A stretch of DNA of 64,000 bases from an uncultured Prevotella sp. Its GTDB lineage: Bacteria > Bacteroidota > Bacteroidia > Bacteroidales > Bacteroidaceae. Of the stretch, positions 1 through 9,382 are shown one piece after another (within the stretch, counting starts at the first letter, position 1; the number at the start of each line of letters is the position of its first letter). The stretch lies in contig CAAGKM010000043.1 in the NCBI GenBank assembly GCA_900770395.1, positions 248,001-312,000 on the forward strand, read 5' to 3'. A program made the translations under genes and the position numbers. Below the pieces are notes generated by a model that was given only the letters and a program-made list of their open reading frames with translations, was not told the DNA's origin and searched no databases.

Positions 1-564
1 TCGGGTCTTGCTCAGCACCCTGCCGCTCTTGTCTCTGAGCACCAGCCGCCACGGATATTTCTCTATCTCTAATGTGCCGTGCGCCGATGTGAAGGTGATG
101 CTCCTCCCGTTGCTTTTCGTAGTCCACAGATTTCTGCCGTCGGCTGGCTCGCCCACGAGCATCGGCGACTCGAAATCCTTAGGAGTCACGGGCGAGGTGT
201 AGACTCTCAGCCTTATTGTGCGGCTGTCCACGGGGTCCACGCGGAACCTGAGCCTCGGGCTTTGCTCGTATGCCGTGTTTGGAAAGTCGAGGTTGCTCAG
301 CGGCTGGTGCAGATAGGTGTTGGCGTTGAAAGCCTGCCTCGGCATCAGCTGCCTGCGCTTCCACTCCACCGTTCCCTCGCCCGTGGCGGTGTTGATGTCC
401 ACTAAGCTGTCGGCAAAGAAGTATGTGTTGGCGAAGTCCGCGAAGTCGGCGCTCACGTCCTTTGACTGCGAGAGCAGATACTCCGCTCCGCCGTTCATCT
501 TGGGCTGCGCCGTGGCTGTCGCCGAAAGCAGTGCCAGCGCAGGCGCCAATAGTTTTTGTCTCAT
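1..564 (-). CDS. Probable GH31 family glycosidase, N-terminal part (runs off window)
   Basis: The reading frame starts at the ATG at 562-564 and stays open to the window edge, giving 188 residues. It begins with a signal peptide (MRQKLLAPALALLSATATAQ), so the protein is exported to the periplasm or outer membrane. The stretch around residues 95-185, with RTIRLRVYTSPVTP, MLVGEPADGR and EIEKYPWRLVLRDKSGRVL, resembles the N-terminal beta-sandwich of Bacteroidetes family 31 glycoside hydrolases (alpha-glucosidase/alpha-xylosidase). The catalytic barrel is outside the window, so specificity cannot be judged. The family call is inference from this N-terminal domain only. Confidence 0.6.
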   Translation of the reverse strand, partial: MRQKLLAPALALLSATATAQPKMNGGAEYLLSQSKDVSADFADFANTYFFADSLVDINTATGEGTVEWKRRQLMPRQAFNANTYLHQPLSNLDFPNTAYEQSPRLRFRVDPVDSRTIRLRVYTSPVTPKDFESPMLVGEPADGRNLWTTKSNGRSITFTSAHGTLEIEKYPWRLVLRDKSGRVLSKTR

Positions 565-618
565 AATGTTTTTATATTAGTTGATAATTGTAGTTATACT
601 CAGTGTAAGTTACTTGTG

Positions 619-2823
619 TCACATTCCGAAAGCCACGGTCAAGCCCGCCATAACGATGCTTACCATCGACATAAGCTTGATGAGAATGTTGAGCGACGGA
701 CCAGAGGTGTCCTTGAACGGGTCGCCCACGGTGTCGCCCACGATGGTTGCCTTGTGGCATGCCGAGCCTTTGCCGCCGAAGTTGCCTTCCTCCACCATCT
801 TCTTGGCGTTGTCCCATGCTCCCCCCGAGTTTGCCATAAACACCGCGAGGGTGAATCCTGCCGTGAGCCCGCCCACGAGCAAGCCCATCACTCCTGCCAC
901 GCCGAGCAGCAGTCCCACAACTATCGGGATGAGGATGGCGAGCAGGCTGGGGAATATCATCTCCTTCTGTGCCGACTTCGTGCTTATCTCCACGCAGCGG
1001 CCGTAGTCGGGAGTTGCCTTGCCCTCAAGTATTCCCTTTATCTCGCGGAACTGGCGGCGCACCTCCTCCACCATCGACTGTGCGGCGCGCCCCACGGCTC
1101 CCATGGTGAGCCCGCAGAACAGGAATGCCGCCATGCCTCCGATGAATGCTCCCACGAGCACCTTCGGGTTCATCAGCGTCACCTGGAAAAAGTTCATATA
1201 GTCAATCATGTTTGCCGTGGCGGGATTGAACGCCTCGCCGGCAGTGTCGATAAACACTTGCCCGTGCTCGGCGGCGCGCACCATGGCTATCTTTATCTCC
1301 TCAACATACGACGCAAGGAGGGCAAGCGCGGTGAGTGCGGCGCTGCCTATGGCAAAGCCCTTGCCCGTGGCGGCGGTGGTGTTGCCCAGGGCGTCGAGGG
1401 CATCGGTGCGGTGGCGCACTTCCTCGCCCAGCTCGCTCATCTCGGCGTTGCCTCCGGCATTGTCGGCTATAGGTCCGTAGGCGTCGGTGGCAAGCGTTAT
1501 TCCAAGGGTTGAGAGCATGCCCACGGCTGCGATGCCTATGCCGTAAAGACCGGTGGAGATGCTCTGCGCGCTGACGGAGAGGTCGAAGCCGTTGGCGCAC
1601 AGGTAGCTGAGCATGATGGCAACGGAGATTGTCACCACGGGAACCATGGTTGAGATCATGCCCGTGCCCACACCTTTTATTATAACGGTGGCTGAGCCCG
1701 TCTGCGCCGCCTCGGCAATCTGCTGAGTGGGCTTATAGCTCTGGCTGGTGTAGTATTCGGTTGCCTGACCGATGATTACTCCTGCCACCAGTCCTGTGAG
1801 CACCGAGAACGACACTCCCAGCCAGTTGTCAACCTGCAGGAGATAAAGGATGATGAACGATGCCACGGCAATGAGCACTGCCGACACGTTGGTGCCTAAG
1901 CCCAGCGAGCGCAGCAGGTCGCGCATGGTGGCTCCCTCCTTGGTCCTCACGAGGAAGATGCCTATCAGCGACAGGAATATTCCTATGGCGGCGATAATCA
2001 TCGGGGCTATCACCGCCCTCATCTGCATGTCGGGATTCATGGCAAACGCCGTGGCTCCGAGCGCCGCGGTGCTCAGTATGCTGCCGCAGTAGCTCTCGTA
2101 GAGGTCGGCTCCCATTCCAGCCACGTCGCCCACGTTGTCGCCCACGTTGTCGGCAATGGTCGCAGGGTTGCGCGGGTCGTCCTCGGGAATGTTTGCCTCA
2201 ACCTTTCCCACGAGGTCGGCACCCACGTCGGCAGCCTTGGTGTAGATTCCTCCGCCCACACGGGCAAAGAGCGCCTGCGTCGAGGCTCCCATGCCGAAGG
2301 TGAGCATCGTGGTGGTGATGGTCACGAGCGCCATGTTGTCGCCCTCGTAGAAATAGCTCAGCGCCACAAACCAGATGGCGATGTCAAGCAGTCCGAGCCC
2401 AACGACCACGAGTCCCATAACGGCTCCGCTGCGGAAAGCCACCTTCAGTCCGCGGTTAAGTCCCTGGCGCGCCGCGTTGGCTGTGCGTGCCGAGGCGTAG
2501 GTGGCAGTCTTCATGCCGAAGAAACCCGCCAGCCCCGAGAAAAATCCGCCGGTGAGGAAGGCGAACGGCACCCACGGGTTCTGCACGTGCAGCCCATACG
2601 CCATGAACGAGAATATCAGCGCAAGCACCACAAACACTACGCCCACCACCTTGTACTGCTGCTTAAGGTACGCCATTGCGCCACGTCTCACGTGCAGGGC
2701 AATCTCTTTCATTCTCTCGGTTCCCTCGTCCTCGCCCATCATCTGGCGGAAGAAGAACCATGCCATCCCCAGCGCCACAACCGACGCCACGGGAACAAGC
2801 CAAAACACACTTGGAATGTTCAT
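619..2823 (-). CDS. hppA: Membrane-bound K+-dependent pyrophosphatase (ion-pumping)
   Basis: A 734-aa polytopic inner-membrane protein of usual family length. It hydrolyses pyrophosphate and uses the energy to pump Na+ and/or H+ out of the cytoplasm. The substrate site is visible near residue 205 (KAADVGADLVGKVEANIPED then ADNVGDNVGDVAGMGADL) and at the C-terminus (GDTVGDPFKDTSGPSLN). The segment GNTTAATGKG near residue 480 carries alanine where K+-independent enzymes carry lysine, so K+ dependence is expected. Whether the pumped ion is Na+, H+ or both cannot be settled by eye; Bacteroides homologues include Na+,H+ double pumps. Transcribed alone from a TATCTTTG box at 2890-2897. Confidence 0.95.
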   Translation of the reverse strand: MNIPSVFWLVPVASVVALGMAWFFFRQMMGEDEGTERMKEIALHVRRGAMAYLKQQYKVVGVVFVVLALIFSFMAYGLHVQNPWVPFAFLTGGFFSGLAGFFGMKTATYASARTANAARQGLNRGLKVAFRSGAVMGLVVVGLGLLDIAIWFVALSYFYEGDNMALVTITTTMLTFGMGASTQALFARVGGGIYTKAADVGADLVGKVEANIPEDDPRNPATIADNVGDNVGDVAGMGADLYESYCGSILSTAALGATAFAMNPDMQMRAVIAPMIIAAIGIFLSLIGIFLVRTKEGATMRDLLRSLGLGTNVSAVLIAVASFIILYLLQVDNWLGVSFSVLTGLVAGVIIGQATEYYTSQSYKPTQQIAEAAQTGSATVIIKGVGTGMISTMVPVVTISVAIMLSYLCANGFDLSVSAQSISTGLYGIGIAAVGMLSTLGITLATDAYGPIADNAGGNAEMSELGEEVRHRTDALDALGNTTAATGKGFAIGSAALTALALLASYVEEIKIAMVRAAEHGQVFIDTAGEAFNPATANMIDYMNFFQVTLMNPKVLVGAFIGGMAAFLFCGLTMGAVGRAAQSMVEEVRRQFREIKGILEGKATPDYGRCVEISTKSAQKEMIFPSLLAILIPIVVGLLLGVAGVMGLLVGGLTAGFTLAVFMANSGGAWDNAKKMVEEGNFGGKGSACHKATIVGDTVGDPFKDTSGPSLNILIKLMSMVSIVMAGLTVAFGM

Positions 2824-2889
2824 TTTTAGGTCTTTATTAGTTTTAATTGGTTATGTTATTTTTATTCTTTCTTTATTCAGAATCCGCCG

Positions 2890-2897
2890 CAAAGATA
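2890..2897 (-). promoter_or_regulatory. Bacteroidetes -7 box for hppA
   Basis: TATCTTTG on the minus strand fits TAnnTTTG and lies about 67 bp upstream of the hppA start codon. No clean -33 TTTG was located. Confidence 0.5.
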
Positions 2898-2974
2898 CGA
2901 ATAAGCGAGGACAGAACAAAATATAAAATGAAATTTTAATATTTTTTATGTCGAGCGACATGCGATTTTTTTTT

Positions 2975-3370
2975 ACAAAAGGTCTTCTGAGAATCGCGTG
3001 GAACTCACCAAACGCACTTCTGCCCGCAAATACGCGAGAATTTCAATGCTTAAAAAACGAAAAAAACGGCCGTAAAAACGTTAAGGTGAACTAAAGAAAA
3101 TCAAAAAAGTGAGAAATCTTGGCACGGAATGTCCGTTTTTTTATCGTTTCGGACGCTTGGAGATTTTTTTCGGCGGCTTTCAGGAAAAAATCTCCATGGT
3201 TTTCAAAAAAATCTTCATGCTTTTCAAAAAAATCTCCATGGTTTTTGGAAAAATCTCCATGGTTTTTGAAAAAATCTCCAACCGTTTTCACGAAATATGC
3301 CCGAGACTCTGTTTTTTCTTCTCCAGAATGAAAAAAATTATGCGGAAATTTTTCAGAATAAAAATTACAT
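2975..3370 (+). repeat. Repeat element A: conserved ends, 21-bp tandem core
   Basis: This fills most of the gap between hppA and the cellobiose phosphorylase gene. Its first 26 bases (2975-3000, containing GGTCTTCTGAGAATCGCGTG) and its last about 45 bases (3326-3370, containing ATTATGCGGAAATTTTTCAG) recur at both ends of a second element at 19514-19873 in the opposite orientation. Between them are five 21-bp units, with TCTCCATGG or a variant starting at 3191, 3212, 3233, 3254 and 3275. The core is unrelated to the core of the second copy. The 66-aa reading frame across the repeats on the minus strand is probably an artefact of the 7-codon period. Confidence 0.8.
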
Positions 3371-3387
3371 TATCTGCAATTAGAGTT

Positions 3388-3428
3388 TCAGCCTTACCGC
3401 AACCGTGAATGGATGCGTAAGGCTGAAT
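3388..3428. terminator. Hairpin downstream of the cellobiose phosphorylase gene
   Basis: TTCAGCCTTAC and GTAAGGCTGAA form a perfect 11-bp stem just past the stop codon of the gene at 3441-5924. The U-tract is weak, so this may be a terminator or a 3' stabilising hairpin. Confidence 0.5.
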
Positions 3429-3440
3429 GTACGAATGTGC

Positions 3441-5924
3441 TTATCCCATGATCACATCTACGGTGTGGCTGCCCGGAACGGCAGGTATCACATTTCCGCT
3501 GATGGCGTTGCCGTCGACGGTGATGCTTCTCACGCCAGTCTCCACGCCGTCGGGGTTCTTCACCGTGATAGTGTATTCGCCACCGCGGAAACGGCGGGTC
3601 ACGGTGTATTCCTTAGCCGTTGAGGGAAGGCACGGACGGATGGCGAGCCCGTCGTAGTCGGGCTGTATGCCGAGGATATACTGGCTTACGGTGAGCCACA
3701 TCCATGCGGCGGTGCCCGTGAGCCATGAGTTCTTGCCCTCGCCGGGCTTGTATGCGTCCTTGCCTGCCACCATCTGGCAATTTACGTAAGGCTCCACCTT
3801 GTGCAGGGTCTGGCGGTCCTCCTCCACATACGACGGAAGAATCTTAGTGTAGTGCTCCCAAGCCTCGTTGCCTCTGCCTGCCACCGTCATGCCGATGATA
3901 ACCCACGGATTGTTGTGGCAGAAGATGCCGGCGTTCTCCTTGTAGCCCTCGGGATAGGATGAAATCTCGCCCATCTCAACATGGTACACGCTGTATGCTG
4001 GATTGTTGAGCACAATGCCGTGCTCGCAGTCCATCATACGCTCCACGGAGTCGATAGCCTTGTCAACCATTCCCTTATCGAGTCCGATGCCCGCCATGGT
4101 ACACCAGCCCTGACTCTCGATGAATATCTTTCCCTCCTCGTTCTCGCTCGAGCCAATCTTGTTGCCGTAGAAGTCGTATGCACGCAGATACCACTCGCCG
4201 TCCCAACCGTGTTTCTGCACAGCCTCGTCCATGTTGTTGACGGCAGCCTCCATGGCATCTGCCTCGGCTGCAAAGCAGGCAATGCCATACTTGGCGGCAT
4301 CCTCGCCACGGTCGGCGAGCGTTCGGCACAGCCTCACATATTCCTTGCCCGTAACCACAAACAGTCCGGCAATCATCAGCGACTCAGCCTTTGAGCCCTC
4401 GCTCTTGTTCTCCGTGGTCTGGAAACTCTCGTTGGGGTCCCACGAGAAACAGTTGAGGTTGAGACAGTCGTTCCAGTCGGCGCGGCCTATGAGCGGCAGT
4501 GCGTGCGGACCGAGGTTGCGGGTGACGTGCTCTATCGAAATCTTGAGATGCTCGAAGAGAGTCTTCTCACTGCCCGGCTGGTTGTCGAAGGGCACAGGCT
4601 CGGTGAGAATAGAGAAATCGCCCGTTTCCTTGAGATAGGCGGCAGTGCCGAAGATGAGCCAGCAGGGATCATCGTTGAATCCTCCGCCGATGTCGTTGTT
4701 GCCGCGCTTTGTCAGCGGCTGATACTGGTGATAGCAGCCGCCGTCGGGGAACTGGGTGGATGCGATGTCGATGATGCGCTGGCGGGCACGGCTCGGCACA
4801 AGGTGTACGAAGCCAACGAGATCCTGATTGGAGTCGCGGAATCCCATGCCGCGCCCCACGCCGCTCTCGAAGAACGATGCCGAGCGCGAGAAGTTGAACG
4901 TTACCATGCATTGATACTGGTTCCAGATGTTCACCATGCGGTCGAGCTTGTCGTTGCCGCTCACAACGGAGAAGTTGCCGAGCAGGCTGTTCCAGTAGTC
5001 ATTAAGCTGATTGAAGGCGGCATCCACCTTGGCGGTGGTGTTGAAAGCCTCAATCAGTGAGTGAGCCTTGGTCTTGTTGATGGTCTGGTGTGCCTCGAAC
5101 TTCTCGTTCTGCTCATTCTCCACATATCCGAGAAGGAACACAAGGTCGCGGCTCTCGCCGGGAGCCAGCTCCACTTCTATATATTGGGATGCTATGGGGC
5201 TCCAGCCGTGGGCATGGCTGTTGCGCGGCTTGCCCTCCACTACAGCATCGGGCGCCGACTTCTCGCTGTAGAGCCCTACAAAGGTCTCGCGGTCGGTGTC
5301 GAAGCCCTGAATGTCGGTGTTCACGGTGTAGAAGGCGTAGTGGTTGCGGCGCTCGCGGTATTCTGTCTTGTGATAGATGGTTGAGCCCTCAATCTCCACC
5401 TCACCGGTAGAGAAATTGCGCTGGAAGTTCTCCATGTCCGTGGCTGCGTTCCACAGGCACCACTCAGTGAACGAGAACAGCTTTAAGTGTTTTACCTCAT
5501 TAGACGTGTTGTGCAGGGTGAGCTTCTGCACCTCCGCCCATGTATTCAGCGGCACGAAGAAAAGCACCGATGCCTCCACTCCGTTCTTTGCTCCCGTGAT
5601 GCGTGTGTAGCCCATGCCGTGGCGGCACTCGTAGAAGTCGAGCGGAGTGCGGCACGGCTTCCATCCCGGACTCCAGATGGTGTCGGCATCCTTGATGTAG
5701 AAATACCGTCCGTCGTTGTCCATCGGCACGTTGTTGTAACGGTAGCGTGTGATGCGGCGGAACTTGGCGTCCTTGTAGAAGCTGTAGCCTCCGGCGGTGT
5801 TGCTGATAAGTGAGAAGAAATCCTCATTGCCTAAGTAATTTATCCATGGCCAAGGAGTCTTCGGGTCGGTGATGACATATTCGCGGTTTTGATCGTCAAA
5901 ATGTCCGTAGCGTTTCTGTTGCAT
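3441..5924 (-). CDS. Cellobiose phosphorylase-like enzyme, GH94
   Basis: 827 aa, close to the length of characterised cellobiose phosphorylases (about 820). These cytoplasmic enzymes split cellobiose with phosphate into glucose 1-phosphate and glucose, saving an ATP. The N-terminus (RYGHFDDQNREYVITDPKTP then TPWPWINYLG, SNTAGGYSFYKDAKFRRITR) and the motif WSPGWKPCRTPLDFYECRHG are typical of the cellobiose-type branch. The catalytic acid lies in GRADWNDCLNLN near residue 482. No signal peptide, consistent with intracellular action on imported disaccharide. It appears monocistronic. Other GH94 specificities (cellodextrin, chitobiose, laminaribiose) are less likely but not excluded. Confidence 0.88.
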   Translation of the reverse strand: MQQKRYGHFDDQNREYVITDPKTPWPWINYLGNEDFFSLISNTAGGYSFYKDAKFRRITRYRYNNVPMDNDGRYFYIKDADTIWSPGWKPCRTPLDFYECRHGMGYTRITGAKNGVEASVLFFVPLNTWAEVQKLTLHNTSNEVKHLKLFSFTEWCLWNAATDMENFQRNFSTGEVEIEGSTIYHKTEYRERRNHYAFYTVNTDIQGFDTDRETFVGLYSEKSAPDAVVEGKPRNSHAHGWSPIASQYIEVELAPGESRDLVFLLGYVENEQNEKFEAHQTINKTKAHSLIEAFNTTAKVDAAFNQLNDYWNSLLGNFSVVSGNDKLDRMVNIWNQYQCMVTFNFSRSASFFESGVGRGMGFRDSNQDLVGFVHLVPSRARQRIIDIASTQFPDGGCYHQYQPLTKRGNNDIGGGFNDDPCWLIFGTAAYLKETGDFSILTEPVPFDNQPGSEKTLFEHLKISIEHVTRNLGPHALPLIGRADWNDCLNLNCFSWDPNESFQTTENKSEGSKAESLMIAGLFVVTGKEYVRLCRTLADRGEDAAKYGIACFAAEADAMEAAVNNMDEAVQKHGWDGEWYLRAYDFYGNKIGSSENEEGKIFIESQGWCTMAGIGLDKGMVDKAIDSVERMMDCEHGIVLNNPAYSVYHVEMGEISSYPEGYKENAGIFCHNNPWVIIGMTVAGRGNEAWEHYTKILPSYVEEDRQTLHKVEPYVNCQMVAGKDAYKPGEGKNSWLTGTAAWMWLTVSQYILGIQPDYDGLAIRPCLPSTAKEYTVTRRFRGGEYTITVKNPDGVETGVRSITVDGNAISGNVIPAVPGSHTVDVIMG

Positions 5925-5968
5925 AAAGTTGATAGTAAGTTAGAAATGTTAATAATATACTCCAGAGA

Positions 5969-6424
5969 CTATTCAGCCTCCGGAGTATTTTTGCGGTCGT
6001 CGATGTTGTCGCCCTCAGTGGGAGCCATCTCTTCCTCGAAGTCAGTCACACCGGCTTCAATCAGGATGTTATACCACTGGATGAGCTTCTTGATGTGGCT
6101 CACCTGCACACGGTCACGGTCGTAATTTGGCAGTACCTTTGCGAAGTACTCGCGCAGCTCATCGCCCGAAGCCTTCTTGTAGTTGATTGAGCATGCCTTT
6201 CCGTCCTCAACGGTCTTCATTGATGCGAGAACCTTGCCCAGTGCCACGTCTTCGGTGTCGGTGAACATTGCTATGTCGGCGAGAGATGTTATGCGGTCGG
6301 TGGCAAAAGCCGGCATGCGGCGGTGGGTGCTGTCGAGAGCCTCCACAATAAGGTTGTTATTACCACGGCTTACAAGTTTGTACAATCCCGGTTTTCCGGC
6401 GATAGATAAAATTGTCTGTAACAT
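5969..6424 (-). CDS. DUF5606 family protein
   Basis: 151 aa, soluble, no signal peptide. The opening LQTILSIAGKPGLYKLVSRG and the internal SYINYKKA-like segment with LPNYDRDRVQVSHIKKLIQW match a small conserved Bacteroidetes family of unknown function. The C-terminus is acidic and low complexity. It is the last gene of the nusB-yajC-ybbR-coaE operon, 25 bp after coaE, a linkage that I believe is common in the phylum. No function is assigned. Confidence 0.8.
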   Translation of the reverse strand: MLQTILSIAGKPGLYKLVSRGNNNLIVEALDSTHRRMPAFATDRITSLADIAMFTDTEDVALGKVLASMKTVEDGKACSINYKKASGDELREYFAKVLPNYDRDRVQVSHIKKLIQWYNILIEAGVTDFEEEMAPTEGDNIDDRKNTPEAE

Positions 6425-6449
6425 AATATTTCTTCTTTTTATTCTGAAT

Positions 6450-7016
6450 TTAATTTAGTTTGTTTAATATATTGTCTATTTGTATTCTTAAATCTTTTTT
6501 CCCGTCATTGTCGATGACAAAATTGCTTCTGGCGGCTTTTTCCTCCTGGCCCATCTGCTTGTCTATCCATTGCCTGGCTTCGTTGCGGGAGATGGAGTCG
6601 CGGCGGCATATTCTGTCTATACGCACATCGAGTGGTGCCGTGACACAGATGACATGAGTGAATGCGATGCGCTTGTCGAAACCGCTCTCAAAAAGTATTG
6701 CGCTCTCAAGCCACTGTTTGCCGCTGTTCTCAAAGTCGGCTGCCACTGCTGGGTGCACCACGTCGTTTATGGCGGTCTTGTTGGTGTCGCTCTTCAGCAG
6801 AAACCGTGCCACAACAGCCTTGTTCAGCCTGCCGTTGGGCAGATAGGCATTGTCGCCAATGAGCTGCGTAAGCTGTTGGCGCAGGGTGGGGGACGAGTTC
6901 ATCAACTGCTTTGCGGCATGGTCGCAGTCGTACACCTCAATGCCTCGTTCGGCAAGTATCCGGCACACATAGCTTTTGCCGCTGCCTATGCCTCCCGTTA
7001 TGGCTATTTTCTTCAT
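6450..7016 (-). CDS. coaE: Dephospho-CoA kinase
   Basis: 188 aa, the usual length. It performs the last step of coenzyme A synthesis, phosphorylating the ribose 3'-hydroxyl of dephospho-CoA. The P-loop is ITGGIGSGKS at residues 6-15, followed by the typical YDCDHAAKQLMN segment and, in the lid region, RIDRICRRDSISRNEARQWI. Only 3 bp separate it from the stop codon of the YbbR-like gene, so translation is probably coupled. Confidence 0.95.
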   Translation of the reverse strand: MKKIAITGGIGSGKSYVCRILAERGIEVYDCDHAAKQLMNSSPTLRQQLTQLIGDNAYLPNGRLNKAVVARFLLKSDTNKTAINDVVHPAVAADFENSGKQWLESAILFESGFDKRIAFTHVICVTAPLDVRIDRICRRDSISRNEARQWIDKQMGQEEKAARSNFVIDNDGKKDLRIQIDNILNKLN

Positions 7017-7019
7017 TTC

Positions 7020-8015
7020 TCAGTTTTCCTCAATCAGATAGTCCACGCTTTTCATGCTCATCCTCACTTTTTGCACCTCGTGCGGCTGTCGCACAAGCCG
7101 CAGCGTGCACTTGTCTGACGGATTCTTCATGATGTCATCATAGTCGACCACCACCACGAAGTCGCTTGCCTTGATGTCTTTCAGGCTCTTTGCGCCTGCG
7201 ACAAATGTAACGTTGACCTTCGAAGGAAAAGTCCTTATTATTTTTCCGTCGGGCACGTTCACTCCCTTTATCCTTATGTCGCTGATGGTTGTCTCGGTGA
7301 GTATGTCGGTGTGGAATGTCACCTTCACATTGTTTGGCATAATCTTCACTCCCTGCATCTTACGAAGTTCAGTGTATACGCTCAGCGTGTCGTGGGCCTT
7401 TGTTCTGTAGATAGGCTTTGTGTAGACGCATTCCATGCTGTCGAGCTTTTTGCTTGAGGCGTAAACCAAAACACTGTCGGGGCTGTAAGTTACGTTTGAG
7501 ATGAAGTAAAGCTCTTCGGATTCCACTTTTCCTGTATATACCACAGGCAATTTCTTGCTTTGTCCGTAGTTATAGGTGAACTCGCTCTTGTCTGGTTTCC
7601 CCTGTTGCTGCACAATCTTTGTCGACGATGCTGTCTTCTTGTAGAGCAACCGTTGTATCTCGGCGGCAGTCAGCACTCCGTAACCGTTACCTTTATTATA
7701 AGTGTTGAAATCAGCCTGTATGCCTAACTTCTCATACTCGTTGCCGCCTATAAGATAGTTTACCAGTACAAATCCCTTGTCGCGCAGAATCACCCTCACT
7801 GTGTCCACATCATCACTTGTGAGCACCACGTTTTGCGGCACGTTGACAATGCGGATGGGGATTTTTATCTCCCTTTCCCACACCTCGTTGAAGGTAATCA
7901 TAGTCCAAAAGGCTCCCGAGAGCACCAGAAACAACAGAAAAATCAGAAATTCCTTATTAATTATTCTTAATAAGAAGTTTCTGATTTGTTGCATTATGGT
8001 GCTTAGTCTCAGCAT
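7020..8015 (-). CDS. YbbR-like domain protein, membrane anchored
   Basis: 331 aa with one N-terminal membrane segment (FLIFLLFLVLSGAFWTMITF) and a long extracytoplasmic region built of YbbR-type repeats (for example IRIVNVPQNVVLTSDDVDTV and RIKGVNVPDGKIIRTFPSKV). In Firmicutes YbbR/CdaR regulates the diadenylate cyclase; in Bacteroidetes the role is unknown. A second ATG at 7992-7994 (MQQIRNFLL) is a plausible start and would trim 7 residues. It lies between yajC and coaE in one operon. Confidence 0.85.
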   Translation of the reverse strand: MLRLSTIMQQIRNFLLRIINKEFLIFLLFLVLSGAFWTMITFNEVWEREIKIPIRIVNVPQNVVLTSDDVDTVRVILRDKGFVLVNYLIGGNEYEKLGIQADFNTYNKGNGYGVLTAAEIQRLLYKKTASSTKIVQQQGKPDKSEFTYNYGQSKKLPVVYTGKVESEELYFISNVTYSPDSVLVYASSKKLDSMECVYTKPIYRTKAHDTLSVYTELRKMQGVKIMPNNVKVTFHTDILTETTISDIRIKGVNVPDGKIIRTFPSKVNVTFVAGAKSLKDIKASDFVVVVDYDDIMKNPSDKCTLRLVRQPHEVQKVRMSMKSVDYLIEEN

Positions 8016-8045
8016 CTCATATTTGTGGTTTGCCTATGCGGCATA

Positions 8046-8366
8046 TTATTTCTGCACGTTGGCAGAGCTCGACATGTCTTTGAACACGGAGCCTCTGTCT
8101 ACCTTAATTACCACGCCCTTTGCTATCTCCAGCTCAATGATGCCCGTGGCAAGGTCGATGCTCTTCACTGTGCCGTAGATGCCACCGCCAGTTACCACCT
8201 GCTGGCCAGGCTGTAGGGCGTTCTGGAAATTGCGGATTTCTTTCTGTCTCTTCTGTTGTGGGCGAATCATGAAGAACCACATGATGGCAAACATTGCCAC
8301 CAGCATAAGTATCATGCTCATTCCGCCTCCCTGTGCTGCCTGTGCAGCCATTGTAACTGTTGTCAT
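8046..8366 (-). CDS. yajC: Preprotein translocase subunit YajC
   Basis: 106 aa. One transmembrane helix (MILMLVAMFAIMWFFMI) is followed by the family signature RPQQKRQKEIRNFQNALQPG and a small beta domain with GQQVVTGGGIYGTVKSID. YajC associates with SecDF and the SecYEG channel at the inner membrane. It lies 30 bp upstream of the ybbR-like gene in the nusB operon. Confidence 0.95.
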   Translation of the reverse strand: MTTVTMAAQAAQGGGMSMILMLVAMFAIMWFFMIRPQQKRQKEIRNFQNALQPGQQVVTGGGIYGTVKSIDLATGIIELEIAKGVVIKVDRGSVFKDMSSSANVQK

Positions 8367-8400
8367 TTTCGTCTATTTAGTTTTATTTAATTCGTAAATC

Positions 8401-9333
8401 TTAACTCCTCATCTGTTTCACCATCTTGCCGTTGTCGATGAGGTAGCGTGCAATGGTGTCAAGCATACCGTTGATGTAGCTTCCGCTTCTTGGCGTGCTG
8501 TAACGCTTCGACAAGTCAATGAACTCGTTGATGGTCACATTCACGGGTATGGTAGGGAAAGTGATCATTTCGGCAATTGCTATCTGCATCAGGATGATGT
8601 CCATGTAGGCGAGTCGTGAGAAGTCCCAGTTTCTCGACGCCTCGCTCATGTATTTCTGATACTCGGTGCCGTTGAGAATGGTGGCGCGGAACAGCTTGCG
8701 TGCGAAGTCGCGCTCCTCCTCACCCTCATACTCGGGTATGAGCTGCTGCTTCTCCTTGTTGCTCTCCTCGAAACGCTTTATGGTCTTTATCACAAACGAG
8801 TCGACAATCGCCTTGTCGTCGTTCCAGTAGAGACTGTCCGCCTCAAGCATCGTGTCGATGTCGTCGTTGTTCTCAATAAGTATGCGGTAAATCTTTCTCC
8901 ACAGCTCACGGTCGGCAGCATAGTCGTCATCGGTGCTTGCCATATACTCTTCGTAGAAGTTGCTGCTCACAATCTGTTTGTAGAGTTTCTGCACAATGTC
9001 AGGGTGGTCTTCCCATTTGAGTTTTTGCATGCTCATAAGGTTGTTGAGCTCCTCGTTTGTCTCGAGCTGCATGATAAACCGGTTGTATATGAAACGCTGT
9101 GACAGTTGCGGCGCATTTTCACGAATCGCTTTCACCGTTGCTATCTCGTGCTGTCGGCGTGCCTCTTTTGTGATAGCCACCATCAGCGACAGCATTATTA
9201 TATATAGGTCGTATGCTTTTGACAAGCTGAAAAACAATTCTTTCTCGGCTGTGTCGATATTCTGGCTGCCGTTCTGATAATAAGCGTATGTCAACTGCAC
9301 GATTTTGTTTCTGATCAATTCTCTGTTAATCAT
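8401..9333 (-). CDS. nusB: Transcription antitermination factor NusB (long form)
   Basis: 310 aa, about twice the length of enterobacterial NusB. This is the extended form usual in Bacteroidetes. The N-terminal half is helical (VQLTYAYYQNGSQNIDTAEK). The NusB fold occupies roughly the last 140 residues, with DFSRLAYMDIILMQIAIAEM and NVTINEFIDLSKRYSTPRSG near the C-terminus. NusB with NusE (S10) binds boxA in rRNA leaders. It is the first gene of the operon and is divergent from rplY. Confidence 0.93.
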   Translation of the reverse strand: MINRELIRNKIVQLTYAYYQNGSQNIDTAEKELFFSLSKAYDLYIIMLSLMVAITKEARRQHEIATVKAIRENAPQLSQRFIYNRFIMQLETNEELNNLMSMQKLKWEDHPDIVQKLYKQIVSSNFYEEYMASTDDDYAADRELWRKIYRILIENNDDIDTMLEADSLYWNDDKAIVDSFVIKTIKRFEESNKEKQQLIPEYEGEEERDFARKLFRATILNGTEYQKYMSEASRNWDFSRLAYMDIILMQIAIAEMITFPTIPVNVTINEFIDLSKRYSTPRSGSYINGMLDTIARYLIDNGKMVKQMRS

Positions 9334-9382
9334 ATATCCCTCTTTCTTTTTGTTGATTCTCTAATCTGTCCAAAATTCGTTG

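Noticed and set aside
556..1512. 318-codon plus-strand frame
   Set aside because: Antisense to hppA; rich in His, Cys and Ala as expected of a shadow frame.
3091..3291. 66-aa frame rich in NHGDFF repeats on the minus strand
   Set aside because: It is created by the 21-bp (7-codon) tandem repeat of element A; no promoter or start context, and element B has no equivalent.
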